A stretch of 64,000 bases of DNA from Desulfobulbaceae bacterium DB1 (GCA_001914235.1 MQUF01000011.1:62001-126000), one strand, 5' to 3'. Counted from the stretch's first letter, positions 8,640 to 20,424 are shown. Notes: generated from the sequence alone by a model not told the origin. Program-made: numbers and translations.

Positions 8640-10397
8640 ATGCAAACACGTGAAGTGCGCATATCAGGCGTGCGAGCCGGAACATCCCAAACATTTATCA
8701 TGAACGAATATTCGGAAAGCCTTCTTGTCCACTTCAGGCGGAGCGAAACATTAAAAAAAGAAGCGGTCGACCTTGCCTCCCTTGATCTCAACCTGCGGCA
8801 GCTCTGCGATCTTGAACTGCTCCTGAACCGTGCCTTCTACCCCCTTGACGGCTATCTTTCCCACCAGGATTACCTGTCGGTGCTCGACCGGATGCGGCTT
8901 GCGGACGGCACCGTCTGGCCCATGCCGATCTGTCTTGATGTTCCGCAAAAAACGGCGCAACTGCTCAAAAGCGGAGACAAACTCGCCTTAAACGACGAAG
9001 AAGGTTTTCTGCTGGCCATTCTCACCGTGACCGACATCTGGCAGCCCGACAAGAAAAAGGAGGCGCTCGCCGTGTTCGGCACAGATGACGCCACGCGTCA
9101 CCCCGGCGTCGCCTATCTTTATGACAATATCGGTGACTGGTATCTGGGCGGCACCCTGGAAGGCCTGACCCTGCCCGTGCATTACGACTTCAAGGAACTA
9201 CGGCTGACCCCGGCGGAAAGCCACCGTCTTTTTTCGCTTAACGGCTGGCGCCACGTTATCGGTTTTCACACCGACGCCTATCTCCATTGCGCCCACAAGG
9301 AGATGATTCTCAAGGCCGCCCGCGAAGCCGGGGCCAGCATCTTCCTGCAGGCCGTCGCCGGACTTGACCATCCCGGCCACCTTGACCACTACACCCATGT
9401 TCGCTGTTACCAGGAATTTATCAAAAAATTCCCGAAAAACATGATCAGCCTCGGCCTTCTGCCGCTGGCCAGCCGCTGGGCCGGGCCGCGCGAGGCGCTG
9501 TGGCAGGCTGTTATCAAAAAAAATTACGGCTGCTCCCACTTTCTCGTTTCCGCCGACCACGGCGACCCCTTTGCCAGCCGACTTGAAAAAGAAAATTTCT
9601 ATCCGGCCAACGAAGCGCAAAAGCTGGTGAAAAGCTTTGAAGAAGAGGTCGGAATCAAGATGGTTGCCGAAGAAAAGATGGTGTATGCGGAGGATAAGGC
9701 CCAGTATGTCCCCCTGCATCAGGTTAGTGACGACATGGCGGTCAAAACCATCTCATCCAGCGAACTGCAGCGTCGGCTGGAAAACGGGCTGGACATCCCG
9801 GAATGGTTTTCGTATCCGGAAATCGTCGCCGAATTGCGACGCGCCTTCCCGCCACGTTCCAAACAAGGTTTCACCATCTTTATCACCGGCCTCTCCGGTT
9901 CCGGCAAATCAACCCTGGCCAAGGTTCTGATGGTGAAATTCCTGGAAATGCGGGATCGACCGGTAACCCTGCTTGACGGAGATATTGTCCGCAAGAATCT
10001 ATCGAGCGAACTGAACTTTTCCAAGGAACACCGTCACCTCAATATCACCCGGATCGGCTTCGTTGCCAGCGAAATAACCAAAAACGGAGGCATCGCCCTC
10101 TGCGCCCCCATTGCTCCCTATGAAGAATCGCGCCAGGCCAACCGGGCGCTGATCAGCAAATGCGGCGGGTATATCGAAGTTTACATGGCCACCCCTCTTC
10201 AGGTCTGCGAAAAGCGCGACAGAAAAGGACTCTACGCCAAGGCGCGGGCGGGGAAAATCCCGGTCTTCACCGGCGTTTCCGATCCCTACACCCCGCCCAC
10301 GCATCCCGAGATCACCATTGATACCAGCGAAATGACCCCGGCGGAGGCAGCCCAGGAGGTCATGCTGTACCTGGAGGAAAAGGGGTATATCCGCTGA
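8640..10397 (+). CDS. Sulfate adenylyltransferase-like / adenylylsulfate kinase fusion
   Basis: 585 aa. Residues 30-395 have the ATP sulfurylase fold pattern (AFYPLDGYL, GPREALWQAVIKKNYGCSHF). However, the catalytic QTRNPxHRAH motif reads HTDAYLHCAH (210-219), and GRDHAG reads SADHGD (304-309). The C-terminal 190 residues form an APS kinase that looks intact: P-loop GLSGSGKST (414-422), LLDGD, NITRIG, APIAPY and KGLYAKARAGKIPVFTG. Kinase activity (APS to PAPS) is likely; sulfurylase activity is doubtful because the catalytic Arg and Asn are absent. The start may instead be ATG 8700 (MNEYSES); neither has a clear ribosome site. Confidence 0.75.
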   Translation: MQTREVRISGVRAGTSQTFIMNEYSESLLVHFRRSETLKKEAVDLASLDLNLRQLCDLELLLNRAFYPLDGYLSHQDYLSVLDRMRLADGTVWPMPICLDVPQKTAQLLKSGDKLALNDEEGFLLAILTVTDIWQPDKKKEALAVFGTDDATRHPGVAYLYDNIGDWYLGGTLEGLTLPVHYDFKELRLTPAESHRLFSLNGWRHVIGFHTDAYLHCAHKEMILKAAREAGASIFLQAVAGLDHPGHLDHYTHVRCYQEFIKKFPKNMISLGLLPLASRWAGPREALWQAVIKKNYGCSHFLVSADHGDPFASRLEKENFYPANEAQKLVKSFEEEVGIKMVAEEKMVYAEDKAQYVPLHQVSDDMAVKTISSSELQRRLENGLDIPEWFSYPEIVAELRRAFPPRSKQGFTIFITGLSGSGKSTLAKVLMVKFLEMRDRPVTLLDGDIVRKNLSSELNFSKEHRHLNITRIGFVASEITKNGGIALCAPIAPYEESRQANRALISKCGGYIEVYMATPLQVCEKRDRKGLYAKARAGKIPVFTGVSDPYTPPTHPEITIDTSEMTPAEAAQEVMLYLEEKGYIR

Positions 10398-10559
10398 TCG
10401 GAAGGCTTTCGGCACGATTTTTTAAATCCGCGACCAACGCCGAACAGCCGTTGGTCGCGAACAGCAGGCTGTCGCGATTCAGAGACATGCGGAATGGCCG
10501 ACGATTCGCCTTTGACACGGAGCATCCAAGGATTCCGCGGCCCTCCGGTTGGAAACGAC

Positions 10560-11036
10560 ATGATGACGGGAACACGAATTTTTCTGCATGGCCTGGAAAG
10601 CAGCAGCCGGGGAACAAAGGCCGGGTTCTTCAAGGCCAACTTCAACGCCATGCTGACCCCCGACTTTACCGGCAGCCTCGACGCGAGGATGACGAAGCTT
10701 GAACAGATACTTGCGGCCCAACAGGATATCGTGCTCGTCGGTTCAAGCTTCGGGGGCCTGATGGCAACCATTTACGCCCTGCAACATCCAACCAGGGTTG
10801 CGAAACTGATCCTTCTCGCCCCGGCGCTCAATTTCCCCCAATTCCACCCTTGGGAAAACCAAAGAAGCGATGTGCCGTGCACCCTTTTCATCGGGTGCCA
10901 TGACACCGTGACACCGCCGGACATTGTGGAAAAAACGGCCAGGCGGATCTTTTCCAGCCTCGACGTTCACCTGCTTGCAGACGACCATCTGCTGTCACGC
11001 AATTTTCAGGCAATTCATTGGCGGGATTTCCTTTGA
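10560..11036 (+). CDS. YqiA-like alpha/beta hydrolase
   Basis: About 158 aa from ATG 10560 (GGAAACGAC upstream); the frame extends back to 10494. The pattern matches the small YqiA/UPF0227 esterase family: RIFLHGLESS oxyanion strand, nucleophile elbow LVGSSFGG, acid region FIGCHDTVTPP and a C-terminal ADDHLLS with the catalytic His. The substrate is unknown. It stands alone between the Sat-CysC fusion and a convergent phosphatidyltransferase gene. Confidence 0.7.
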   Translation: MMTGTRIFLHGLESSSRGTKAGFFKANFNAMLTPDFTGSLDARMTKLEQILAAQQDIVLVGSSFGGLMATIYALQHPTRVAKLILLAPALNFPQFHPWENQRSDVPCTLFIGCHDTVTPPDIVEKTARRIFSSLDVHLLADDHLLSRNFQAIHWRDFL

Positions 11037-11047
11037 TTTTTTATTGA

Positions 11048-11617
11048 TCACCGGATTTTGCCGCTTCTCCGCTCGCGCCACACGACAAAAACAGAGGGCA
11101 CATCGGCGCGCCATTTGGGCAAAAGGGCCGTGATAAAGATCTCCTCCAGTTCCGCGCAGAGAAAGATGATGACGGCCAGGCGAAACGGCCATGACGGTCC
11201 GTTGAATATCAGAATCAGGATGCTGCCGCTGAGCAGCACGGCGGAAAGTTTCGCCCCCCAGGTGTGATAACTGGTGAGCCGCCCGAACTTGAAAAAACCG
11301 AAAAAAACCGGCAGGGCGAAACCGCTGAGCCCCGCGATGACGAAAACCGCCTCCCTTTGTATGATTTCCGGCCACAACCACCAAACCGACAGGGGCACAG
11401 CCATGTAAATTGCCAGGTCGCCCCAACTGTCAAGTTTCGCCCCCAGCTCCGACGCCTGATGAAACTTCCTGGCAAAATAACCGTCCAGGCAATCGGTGAG
11501 CAGGGCGATCACTCCGAAGACAAGAAACAATCCGCGTCGATCGGACCAGGCGAAATAAAGCAGAAAAGGAGCGATAACCACACGGGTGAGGCTCAGGATA
11601 TTTGCAATATTAACCAT
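11048..11617 (-). CDS. CDP-alcohol phosphatidyltransferase family protein (PgsA-like)
   Basis: 189 aa integral membrane enzyme. It carries the full family signature in DCLDGYFARKF...ELGAKLDSWGD, which gives D-x2-D-G-x2-A-R-x8-G-x3-D-x3-D with the metal- and CDP-binding aspartates. About five to six hydrophobic helices follow. The family exchanges CMP for an alcohol on CDP-diacylglycerol; the N-terminus MVNIANILSLTRVVIAPFLLY resembles PgsA (glycerol phosphate), but the exact alcohol cannot be fixed from sequence. Convergent with the upstream hydrolase gene. Confidence 0.75.
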   Translation of the reverse strand: MVNIANILSLTRVVIAPFLLYFAWSDRRGLFLVFGVIALLTDCLDGYFARKFHQASELGAKLDSWGDLAIYMAVPLSVWWLWPEIIQREAVFVIAGLSGFALPVFFGFFKFGRLTSYHTWGAKLSAVLLSGSILILIFNGPSWPFRLAVIIFLCAELEEIFITALLPKWRADVPSVFVVWRERRSGKIR

Positions 11618-11803
11618 AAAAGTATAATAATTCTAAAAAGAGACGTTCCACATTCACGTTACGAGCAAAACCGGTAAAGGCCTTGCAACTATACCAGTTT
11701 TTTCAGGCTTGCTCTCTCATTTTTAACACCTTCCGGCGACAATGATGTCCCGATAGTCGTCGCCGGAAAAACTTTTCGACTCTTCGCATTGGGGGGAACA
11801 TCC

Positions 11804-13639
11804 ATGGCAATACCAGGGAATTTTTTTTTACGGGGCCGGAAAATACTCCGTACCGCAGGTGTCATTGCATCATTTTCACTTTTAAGCGGCTGCATGCCGT
11901 CTCCGCCCGATGCAACCGGTATTGCCCCCGGCGCGGCTTCATTTGCCAATGCCGCGAATTTCAAGGGGACGACCTCAGCCATGGAACTCGGCAAGCCGGA
12001 AAAAACCAAACCCACGGCCCGGCACGGCATAGCGCTGACCAATTTCACTGAAACAAATTTTGTCGGTTCAAACCGCTGCTCCCTGTGTCACGGCAATCTT
12101 GTCGACCGGGACGGCCGGGACATGTCCATCAACAACCATTGGCGCTCAACCATGATGGCAAATGCGGCAAAAGACCCTCTCTGGCAGGCAAAAGTTTCCT
12201 CGGAAACGACCCGCAATCCCGCCATCCGTAAAGTCATCGAAGAAAAATGCGTTGCCTGCCACATGCCCATGGCCTGGACCCAAGTAAACGCCGACCCTGC
12301 CGTTTACGGCCCGGAGGTGGGGGAAAATCCCTATGAAGGCTTTCTCGCCGACAAGACCCGTCTGCACAGTGCGGCCATGGATGGTGTTTCCTGCAGCCTC
12401 TGCCATCAGATCCAGGACCATGAACTGGGCAACAAAACAAGCTTCAGCGGCAAGTACACCATTGACACCAAGACCCCGCCGCCCCATCGCGCCGCTTTCG
12501 GCCCCTACGAGGAAACCGTTGCCGAACCAATGCAAACCAGCATAGGTTTTACGCCGCTCTACGGCAGCCACACCAACGATTCATCCCTCTGCGCCACCTG
12601 CCACACCCTGTATACTCCCTTTCTCGACAACGCCGGCAATATCGCCGGCGAATTTCCGGAGCAGACCCCTTATCTCGAATGGCAGCACAGTGAATTCGCC
12701 GAACCCGCCGGAAACCGGCACGCCATCGACGAAAGCGTGGGCACGGTCCGTCTCTGCCAGGAATGCCACATGCCCCATTCCACCGCGGGCGGGGTCATGA
12801 TCGCCTCTCCGGCTCCCAAGGAGTCCACGGAAAAAGACCACTTTTCCCAGCATCATTTTGTCGGCGGCAATGTCCTGCTGCTCAACATCATGCAGGACAA
12901 CCTGGAACCACTCCGGATCAGCGCCTCAACCGCGAAAATGGACGACACAAAAGAGCGGACCGTGAATCTTCTGCAGAAAGAAACCGCTTCCCTTTATTTG
13001 CTTGCCGGGAAAGTTTCCGGAGACACGCTGGCCGTTACCGTCGGCATCGAAAACAAGGCGGGCCACAAATTGCCCACCGGCTTTCCCTCTCGCCGCACCT
13101 GGCTCCATTTCACGGTCACTGACGCCGAGGGCGCAATTGTCTTTGAATCCGGACGGCCGCAACCGGACGGGTCGGTCACCGGCGATGACGGTGACGAAAA
13201 AATGGCTTACGAACCACATTATGACCTGATCACCTCCCCGGATCAGGTGCAGATTTATGAATCCGTCATGCACAACACCGACAACCAGGTCACCTTTACC
13301 CTGCTGCGCGGGGCGGGCTATATCAAGGACAACCGGCTGCTGCCCCGCGGCTTTGACAAAAAGACGGCGGGCAAGGACATCGCCGTGCAGGGCAAGGCCG
13401 CGGCTGATCCGAATTTTATCGGCGGCGCGGACCAGGTGACCTATTCAGTTGCCCTGTCCGGCCACAAGGGCCCCTATACGGTGACGGCACAACTGCTTTA
13501 TGCGACGGTTTCCCATGCATTCATGCGCGATCTGGCCCGGGATGAAGCAATCATGGAAGTGGGTCGGTTTGTCGGATATTACAACGAGGCGGACAAGACA
13601 CCGGTGGGAATTGCGGCGGTGCGGGGCATGATTGATTAA
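11804..13639 (+). CDS. Pentaheme c-type cytochrome lipoprotein (cytochrome c554-like)
   Basis: 611 aa from ATG 11804, preceded by GGGGGGAA. A signal peptide ends in the lipobox LLSGC, so it is probably an exported, membrane-anchored lipoprotein. Five CxxCH heme sites are visible: CSLCH, CVACH, CSLCH, CATCH and CQECH, all in the first 350 residues. The remainder is beta-rich without heme sites. Family members act as periplasmic or outer-membrane electron carriers; partner and direction of electron flow are unknown. The 3' end is convergent with dgkA. Confidence 0.8.
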   Translation: MAIPGNFFLRGRKILRTAGVIASFSLLSGCMPSPPDATGIAPGAASFANAANFKGTTSAMELGKPEKTKPTARHGIALTNFTETNFVGSNRCSLCHGNLVDRDGRDMSINNHWRSTMMANAAKDPLWQAKVSSETTRNPAIRKVIEEKCVACHMPMAWTQVNADPAVYGPEVGENPYEGFLADKTRLHSAAMDGVSCSLCHQIQDHELGNKTSFSGKYTIDTKTPPPHRAAFGPYEETVAEPMQTSIGFTPLYGSHTNDSSLCATCHTLYTPFLDNAGNIAGEFPEQTPYLEWQHSEFAEPAGNRHAIDESVGTVRLCQECHMPHSTAGGVMIASPAPKESTEKDHFSQHHFVGGNVLLLNIMQDNLEPLRISASTAKMDDTKERTVNLLQKETASLYLLAGKVSGDTLAVTVGIENKAGHKLPTGFPSRRTWLHFTVTDAEGAIVFESGRPQPDGSVTGDDGDEKMAYEPHYDLITSPDQVQIYESVMHNTDNQVTFTLLRGAGYIKDNRLLPRGFDKKTAGKDIAVQGKAAADPNFIGGADQVTYSVALSGHKGPYTVTAQLLYATVSHAFMRDLARDEAIMEVGRFVGYYNEADKTPVGIAAVRGMID

Positions 13640-13667
13640 GACACGTCGGCCATGGCTGGAGCCCCCG

Positions 13668-14081
13668 TCAAAAAGGAAGCAACACCAAGAGCCACACCGC
13701 CGCCGCCAGAACAAGCACGACAAAAACGGCGGCTGAACCGAGGTCTTTGGCACGGCCGGAAAGGACATGGTATTCCATGCCTATCCGGTCAACCACCGCC
13801 TCGACGGCGGAGTTCAGCAGCTCAACGATCAGCACAAGCAGCAGACTGCCGACCAAGAGAGCCCGCTCTGCACCGGTCGCGCCCAGGAAAAGCCCCAGCG
13901 GCAGCAGAATAATGCAAAGAAAGACCTCCTGACGGAAGGCCTCCTCATGCCGAAAAGCGGCCTTCAACCCAAGGGATGTGGAGTGAAGCGCGTTGACCAG
14001 CCGCCGGAACCCGTGCGCGTTCATCTTTTCCATCATTTCCTGCTGTTCATTATTCATTTCCATTTTTTCCCTTTTGTTCAT
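13668..14081 (-). CDS. dgkA: Diacylglycerol kinase (DgkA family)
   Basis: 137 aa small membrane kinase. The conserved features of the prokaryotic family are present: EAFRQE, the catalytic VELLNSAVEAVVDRI helix and KDLGSAAV. Three transmembrane helices follow a 40-residue polar N-terminus that is longer than usual, so an internal Met (for example MNAHGFRRL) may be the true start. It recycles diacylglycerol or undecaprenol to the phosphate form. Its start overlaps the stop of the sirtuin gene by 4 bases, indicating an operon. Confidence 0.87.
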   Translation of the reverse strand: MNKREKMEMNNEQQEMMEKMNAHGFRRLVNALHSTSLGLKAAFRHEEAFRQEVFLCIILLPLGLFLGATGAERALLVGSLLLVLIVELLNSAVEAVVDRIGMEYHVLSGRAKDLGSAAVFVVLVLAAAVWLLVLLPF

Positions 14082-14821
14082 AGCGGCTCCTTCGCGACCC
14101 GCAGAAGCAATTTTTCCATGGTCGTGGAAAAACCACCGGCTATGGAAACCGCGGCAACCTCCCGCAGAACCGGAGCAAGATTAATTTCAACCACCACCCC
14201 TCCCTGACGCAGCACCTGCGCCGGGATGAAAGAAGCCGGCGCCACCTCGCAGGAAGTGCCGGCAACCAGCAAGAGATCAGCCTCATGCACCAAACTTTCC
14301 GTTTCCAGTAATACACGAGGCGCTATCTGCTCGTCAAAAAAAATCACATCCGGCTTGAGAATATCAGCGCACACCAGGCACCGGGGCGGCATTGTCATCT
14401 GCCGTACCCGGGAAAGAGGCTCCCTGGTGCCGCACTTGGGGCAGGTGAAGGTAAAGAAATTACCATGAAATTCAATCACGCACCGGCTGCCCGCCTTTTG
14501 ATGCAGGCCGTCGATATTCTGGGTGATGACCCCCCGGAGAAGCCCGAGCTCCTCCAGTCCGGCCATGGCCAGGTGTCCCTTGTTGGGCCCGCAGTCGGCA
14601 AAGGGGAGAAGCTCTCGGAGCATGTGCCATACCTTTTCCGGATTTTGACGGAAAGCACCGAGCGTTCCGTATTCAAATGGATCGAAGCGGGACCACAAAC
14701 CGTTTTTACCGCGAAAATCGGGAATGCCGCTTTCGGTGCCGGCACCCGCACCGGTGAGGGCTATGGCTTTCCGGCTCCGTCGCAGCATGCGTGCCGCCGT
14801 TTCAATTTCTTTTCCCATCAT
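14078..14821 (-). CDS. cobB: NAD-dependent protein deacylase (Sir2/CobB)
   Basis: 247 aa from ATG 14821 with GGGG just upstream; the frame is open to 15226, but that part is antisense to hsp20 and implausible. NAD-binding motifs are TGAGAGTESGIPDFRG and TQNIDGLHQKAG. The catalytic His lies in VIEFHGN. The Zn-binding site is CPKC...CLVC. The C-terminal VAGTSCEVAPA and IN motifs fit class U/III bacterial sirtuins. It removes acyl groups from lysines and releases nicotinamide. Coupled to dgkA downstream. Confidence 0.88.
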   Translation of the reverse strand: MMGKEIETAARMLRRSRKAIALTGAGAGTESGIPDFRGKNGLWSRFDPFEYGTLGAFRQNPEKVWHMLRELLPFADCGPNKGHLAMAGLEELGLLRGVITQNIDGLHQKAGSRCVIEFHGNFFTFTCPKCGTREPLSRVRQMTMPPRCLVCADILKPDVIFFDEQIAPRVLLETESLVHEADLLLVAGTSCEVAPASFIPAQVLRQGGVVVEINLAPVLREVAAVSIAGGFSTTMEKLLLRVAKEPL

Positions 14822-14944
14822 TTCCCCGGTCATCCATTTTTCTTTTTTCCATCTCACAACCTGATATTTTCCCTTCACATCACTTTCCATCAGTGTAATA
14901 TAAAAAGAACGGCATCGTAAAAAAATAAACTCTGAGGCAACAGT

Positions 14945-15385
14945 ATGGATCCCTTCAAGAAACACCGGATGAGCACTTTCAATGAAATCGAGAGAGAATT
15001 CGGCCGCATGCTCCGTAACATGTCCACCCATCGCATGTTCCCTTACCGGTCGGAAAACCTGATTCCTTCCTGCGACGTCTATGAAACGGAGGGTGAGTTT
15101 ATCATCTACATGGAGGTGCCGGGCATCGATTCCGACAGGTTGTCGGTCATTGTCAATCATTCCAGCGTCACCGTAAGCGGCGAGCGCGCGCAACCGGTTT
15201 TCGACCACACCACCTGCATTCACCAACTGGAGGTGGAATACGGCAGGTTCAAACGCACTCTTGAACTCGAAAGCCCGATCGACGCCGAAGCTGCCACGTC
15301 CACCTGCAAAAACGGATTTCTCCTGATCCGTTTGCCGAAGAAAAAATCATCCGGCCACATCAAGGTTTCCATCAAGAGCGAATAA
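14945..15385 (+). CDS. Hsp20/alpha-crystallin small heat-shock protein
   Basis: 146 aa. A short N-terminal arm (MDPFKKHRM) leads into the alpha-crystallin domain from about residue 43: PSCDVYETEGEFIIYMEVPG, then VTVSGER, YGRFKRTLELESPID and NGFLLIRLPK. The usual C-terminal IXI anchor is weak (IKVSI). It is an ATP-independent holdase. The gene lies 16 bp before lon on the same strand, so the two probably form a stress operon; GAGG upstream supports the start. Confidence 0.88.
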   Translation: MDPFKKHRMSTFNEIEREFGRMLRNMSTHRMFPYRSENLIPSCDVYETEGEFIIYMEVPGIDSDRLSVIVNHSSVTVSGERAQPVFDHTTCIHQLEVEYGRFKRTLELESPIDAEAATSTCKNGFLLIRLPKKKSSGHIKVSIKSE

Positions 15386-15401
15386 CGGGAGAAATTTTCA
15401 C

Positions 15402-17774
<2,373 letters not shown>

Positions 17775-17786
<12 letters not shown>

Positions 17787-18206
17787 CCGCACCCAGCGCA
17801 GGAGAGTTGCCTGGTCCATGGCGCCGGCCTGCCGGACGATTTCCCGACCATTCTTGAACAACACAATCGTCGGGATGGAACGAATGGCAAACCGCGCGGC
17901 CAGGGCCTGCTCCTGTTCCGTGTCAACCTTGGCCAGGCGCACCCGGGGTTCAAGCTCCGCCGCCGCCTGGGCGAATACCGGCCCCATCATCTTGCAGGGA
18001 CCGCACCACGGCGCCCAGAAGTCGACCACAACCGGGATATCATTTCGTTCGATATGCTTTGCAAAGGTATCATTGGTCAGCGCAACAGGTTGCCCGGAAA
18101 AAAGCCTGTTCCGACACTTGCCGCATACCGGACCCTCTGCCGCTTTTTCCACGGCAAGCCGGTTGACGCTGCCGCAAACAGGACACACGACGTGAAGAAT
18201 GCTCAT
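17775..18206 (-). CDS. trxC: Thioredoxin 2 (TrxC, zinc-finger thioredoxin)
   Basis: 143 aa. The N-terminal 35 residues hold two CxxC pairs (CPVC and CGKC) forming the zinc finger typical of TrxC; the thioredoxin fold follows with active site WAPWCGPCK and the cis-Pro in IRSIPTIVLF. It reduces protein disulfides in the cytoplasm. The stop overlaps the lon 3' end in convergent orientation by 12 bases. Confidence 0.93.
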
Positions 18207-18304
18207 TTTCCACCCTCAACTTTTCTTATGTTTTTTTTATCAGCATCGCAGCAAACGCATTTTATGAAAATACAGTAAGTCGACAAACAGGGAAATCAAG
18301 CCGT

Positions 18305-18967
18305 TTGCCTCGCCTTTGCTTGCGCTCCGTCATGATTTACGGTACAAGGAAAACGTTTTCCCACCGTTTTTCCCCTTTCAATCACACGTGCATGATACGC
18401 GACATGTTTGCCAAGCTTCTCCATCTCTACAACTTCATCGACCAGACAATGGTCATGCTGACCGCCGGATTTCCCAGGGAAGTAACCTGCCGCAAAGGAT
18501 GTGCCGACTGCTGCAACGCGGTCTTTGATCTCTCCTTCATCGAGGCATCCTACCTGCTGCACATGTTTCGGGCCGTTCCGCCGGCAACGCGGAAAGTCAT
18601 TCTTGACAGGTGCCGCCGGGCGGAAAGGCAATGGCAAAAGATTTTTCGCGATCACGCCGATCCCTCCTTGGCCCGCATCCGCTGCCCACTCTTAAACGAC
18701 GGCGGAGAATGCAGTTGCTATCATGCCCGTCCAATCAACTGCCGCACCTATGGAGTCCCTACCATTATCGACGGCGCGGCCCATGTCTGCGGACTGAGCG
18801 GTTTTTCCAAGGGCATCTCTTATCCTTCCATAAATCTGGCGCCGCTGCAGAAAAGTCTCTCCGACTATTCCATCGAGACCGCCGGTGCGGACTCCGGCAG
18901 GAAACGATGGTCGATCGCGGTTGTCCTGCTCCATCCTGAACAGCTTGCGGTCGGAACAAAACCCTAA
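18305..18967 (+). CDS. YkgJ-family cysteine-cluster protein
   Basis: Up to 220 aa; internal starts at 18332 or 18392 are also possible. The family Cys pattern is visible: CRKGCADCCNAVFDLS, then CPLL...CSCYHARPINCRTYG and a final Cys in AHVCGL. YkgJ proteins are thought to bind a metal or Fe-S cluster, but no reaction is established. No operon partner is evident; it lies between trxC (divergent) and a small membrane protein gene. Confidence 0.7.
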   Translation: MPRLCLRSVMIYGTRKTFSHRFSPFNHTCMIRDMFAKLLHLYNFIDQTMVMLTAGFPREVTCRKGCADCCNAVFDLSFIEASYLLHMFRAVPPATRKVILDRCRRAERQWQKIFRDHADPSLARIRCPLLNDGGECSCYHARPINCRTYGVPTIIDGAAHVCGLSGFSKGISYPSINLAPLQKSLSDYSIETAGADSGRKRWSIAVVLLHPEQLAVGTKP

Positions 18968-19125
18968 CAGTTCGACTTTAGCAGATTCCGCCTCCCCTTT
19001 TTTTATTTTTCACCCCGCCGCCTTTTTTTGCTATACTGGACTTAACCCGGTCGGCAAATTTCTTTGTTCGGCGTCGGCATGGCGGCACCCGACAGCACGG
19101 CCGGTTTCCACCCAAAGGAGACGCA

Positions 19126-19620
19126 ATGAAATATATTAAGATGGTGCTTCTCCCTTTTCTTGCCACAGCCGCCTTAATGACCGTCTACCAGATCGGCAAA
19201 TTCTACCTTTTTGAAGGCCATTACACCATTTGGCAGTCACACATCATGACCATTTTCTTCACCTCGCTGATCGCCACCACCGTCTCCATCTCCATGGTCA
19301 ACTGGGTTGAACGGGTCGAAAAAAGCAAACGAGAATTGGCCCTACGGGAGGCCAGACTGAAAACCCTGCAAATTACCATGCACACGGTCCATCATATCGT
19401 CAATAATTTCTTGAACAGGTTGCTGCTTTTCAAACTTGAAACCGAGGAGCACGGGACGATCTCCCAGGCTTCCCTGGAAAAACTCGAAGCGGATATTTCG
19501 GTCATCAGCAAGCAGCTGGCCGAACTGAGCGAACTTGAGAATCCGGGTAACTCCGAAGAATTTGACAAATTTTTCCCGATGAAGGCACAAAAAAACCAGA
19601 TGGAAGAGCAAGGTCCATAA
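19126..19620 (+). CDS. Small two-helix membrane protein with histidine-kinase-like coiled coil
   Basis: 164 aa, not assigned to a named family. Two transmembrane helices are predicted (about 5-20 and 38-58). Then comes an amphipathic coiled coil containing MHTVHHIVNNFLNRLLLFKLE, which resembles the phosphoacceptor dimerisation helix of histidine kinases (His followed by Asn about four residues later), but no ATPase domain follows. A strong ribosome site (AAAGGAGACGC) precedes the ATG. It may be a phosphotransfer or dimerisation partner for other kinases; that is speculative. Confidence 0.6.
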   Translation: MKYIKMVLLPFLATAALMTVYQIGKFYLFEGHYTIWQSHIMTIFFTSLIATTVSISMVNWVERVEKSKRELALREARLKTLQITMHTVHHIVNNFLNRLLLFKLETEEHGTISQASLEKLEADISVISKQLAELSELENPGNSEEFDKFFPMKAQKNQMEEQGP

Positions 19621-19647
19621 CCGCCGACAAACACGAGCCGTTATCAT

Positions 19648-19666
19648 ATGCGGCAAAAAGCCGCAT
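19648..19666 (+). terminator. Hairpin, possible terminator
   Basis: A 7-bp perfect stem ATGCGGC/GCCGCAT around an AAAAA loop lies 28 bases after the stop of the small membrane protein gene. Only a short T-run follows, so termination would be weak. Confidence 0.4.
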
Positions 19667-19839
19667 TTACTTCACGACTGCCGGGCGATATGGTATTTAT
19701 ACCTATTCTTCCAGGTTTTTATTGAATAAAACGAAAATGAATGGTTATTCATTCATAGGCGAGGTCAAAACACAACATTTCAGCAACACCGACAAGCCCG
19801 ACATCCTTCCTTAACGCCCATTTTTAGCAAAAGGTCTTT

Positions 19840-20424
19840 ATGAAGCAGGATTGGTTTTCATCTCTTTTTCGCCACAGGCAAAAGCAAAAAAGTGTGACCT
19901 GGAAATGGTGTCTGGCCATGCATTGCTCCATTTTTGCGCAGATTGACAAACCGATATTTCTGTTGCTTTTCCTTGGACTCAGCTCGCTTCTCCTTCCCCG
20001 CCAGGCAATCGGCGCTGAACAGCAAACCCCGCCCCCCTCGGCAACATATGTCGGATCCCTCAAATGCCAACCCTGCCATGAAACGGAATACGACAATTTC
20101 GACAAGCATGCAAAAAAAAGCAACTCATACCGCAGTATCGAACGGCTGAAAAAAGGGTTGAGCGAAGAAGACCTCAAGAAATGTTATTCCTGCCATACCA
20201 CAGGATACGGCAAACCCGGGGGATTTGTCAGTGTTGAGCAAACACCGGAACTGAAAAATGCCGGTTGTGAAGTCTGCCATGGTCCGGGGTCGCTTCATTT
20301 AGAAAAAAAAGACCCGTCTTCCATTATCAGGCTGCCGACACTCAACGTCTGCTATTCCTGCCATACATCTGAAAGGTTGAGGGCTTTCAGGTTCACTCCG
20401 CTTATTCATGGGGGAGGGCACTGA
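19840..20424 (+). CDS. Tetraheme c-type cytochrome (cytochrome c554 family)
   Basis: Up to 194 aa; the true start may be internal (for example MHCSIFAQ), which would shorten the region before the hydrophobic signal FLLLFLGLSSLLLP. Four CxxCH motifs are seen: CQPCH, CYSCH, CEVCH and CYSCH, together with distal His candidates, consistent with an exported tetraheme electron carrier. The stop lies 1 base before the ATG of a hybrid kinase that itself has a periplasmic heme-c motif, so the cytochrome may be a redox input for that kinase. Confidence 0.78.
   Translation: MKQDWFSSLFRHRQKQKSVTWKWCLAMHCSIFAQIDKPIFLLLFLGLSSLLLPRQAIGAEQQTPPPSATYVGSLKCQPCHETEYDNFDKHAKKSNSYRSIERLKKGLSEEDLKKCYSCHTTGYGKPGGFVSVEQTPELKNAGCEVCHGPGSLHLEKKDPSSIIRLPTLNVCYSCHTSERLRAFRFTPLIHGGGH

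Noticed and set aside
14822-15226. N-terminal extension of the sirtuin gene to 15226
   Set aside because: It would be antisense to most of hsp20 and lacks sirtuin sequence; ATG at 14821 with a ribosome site fits.
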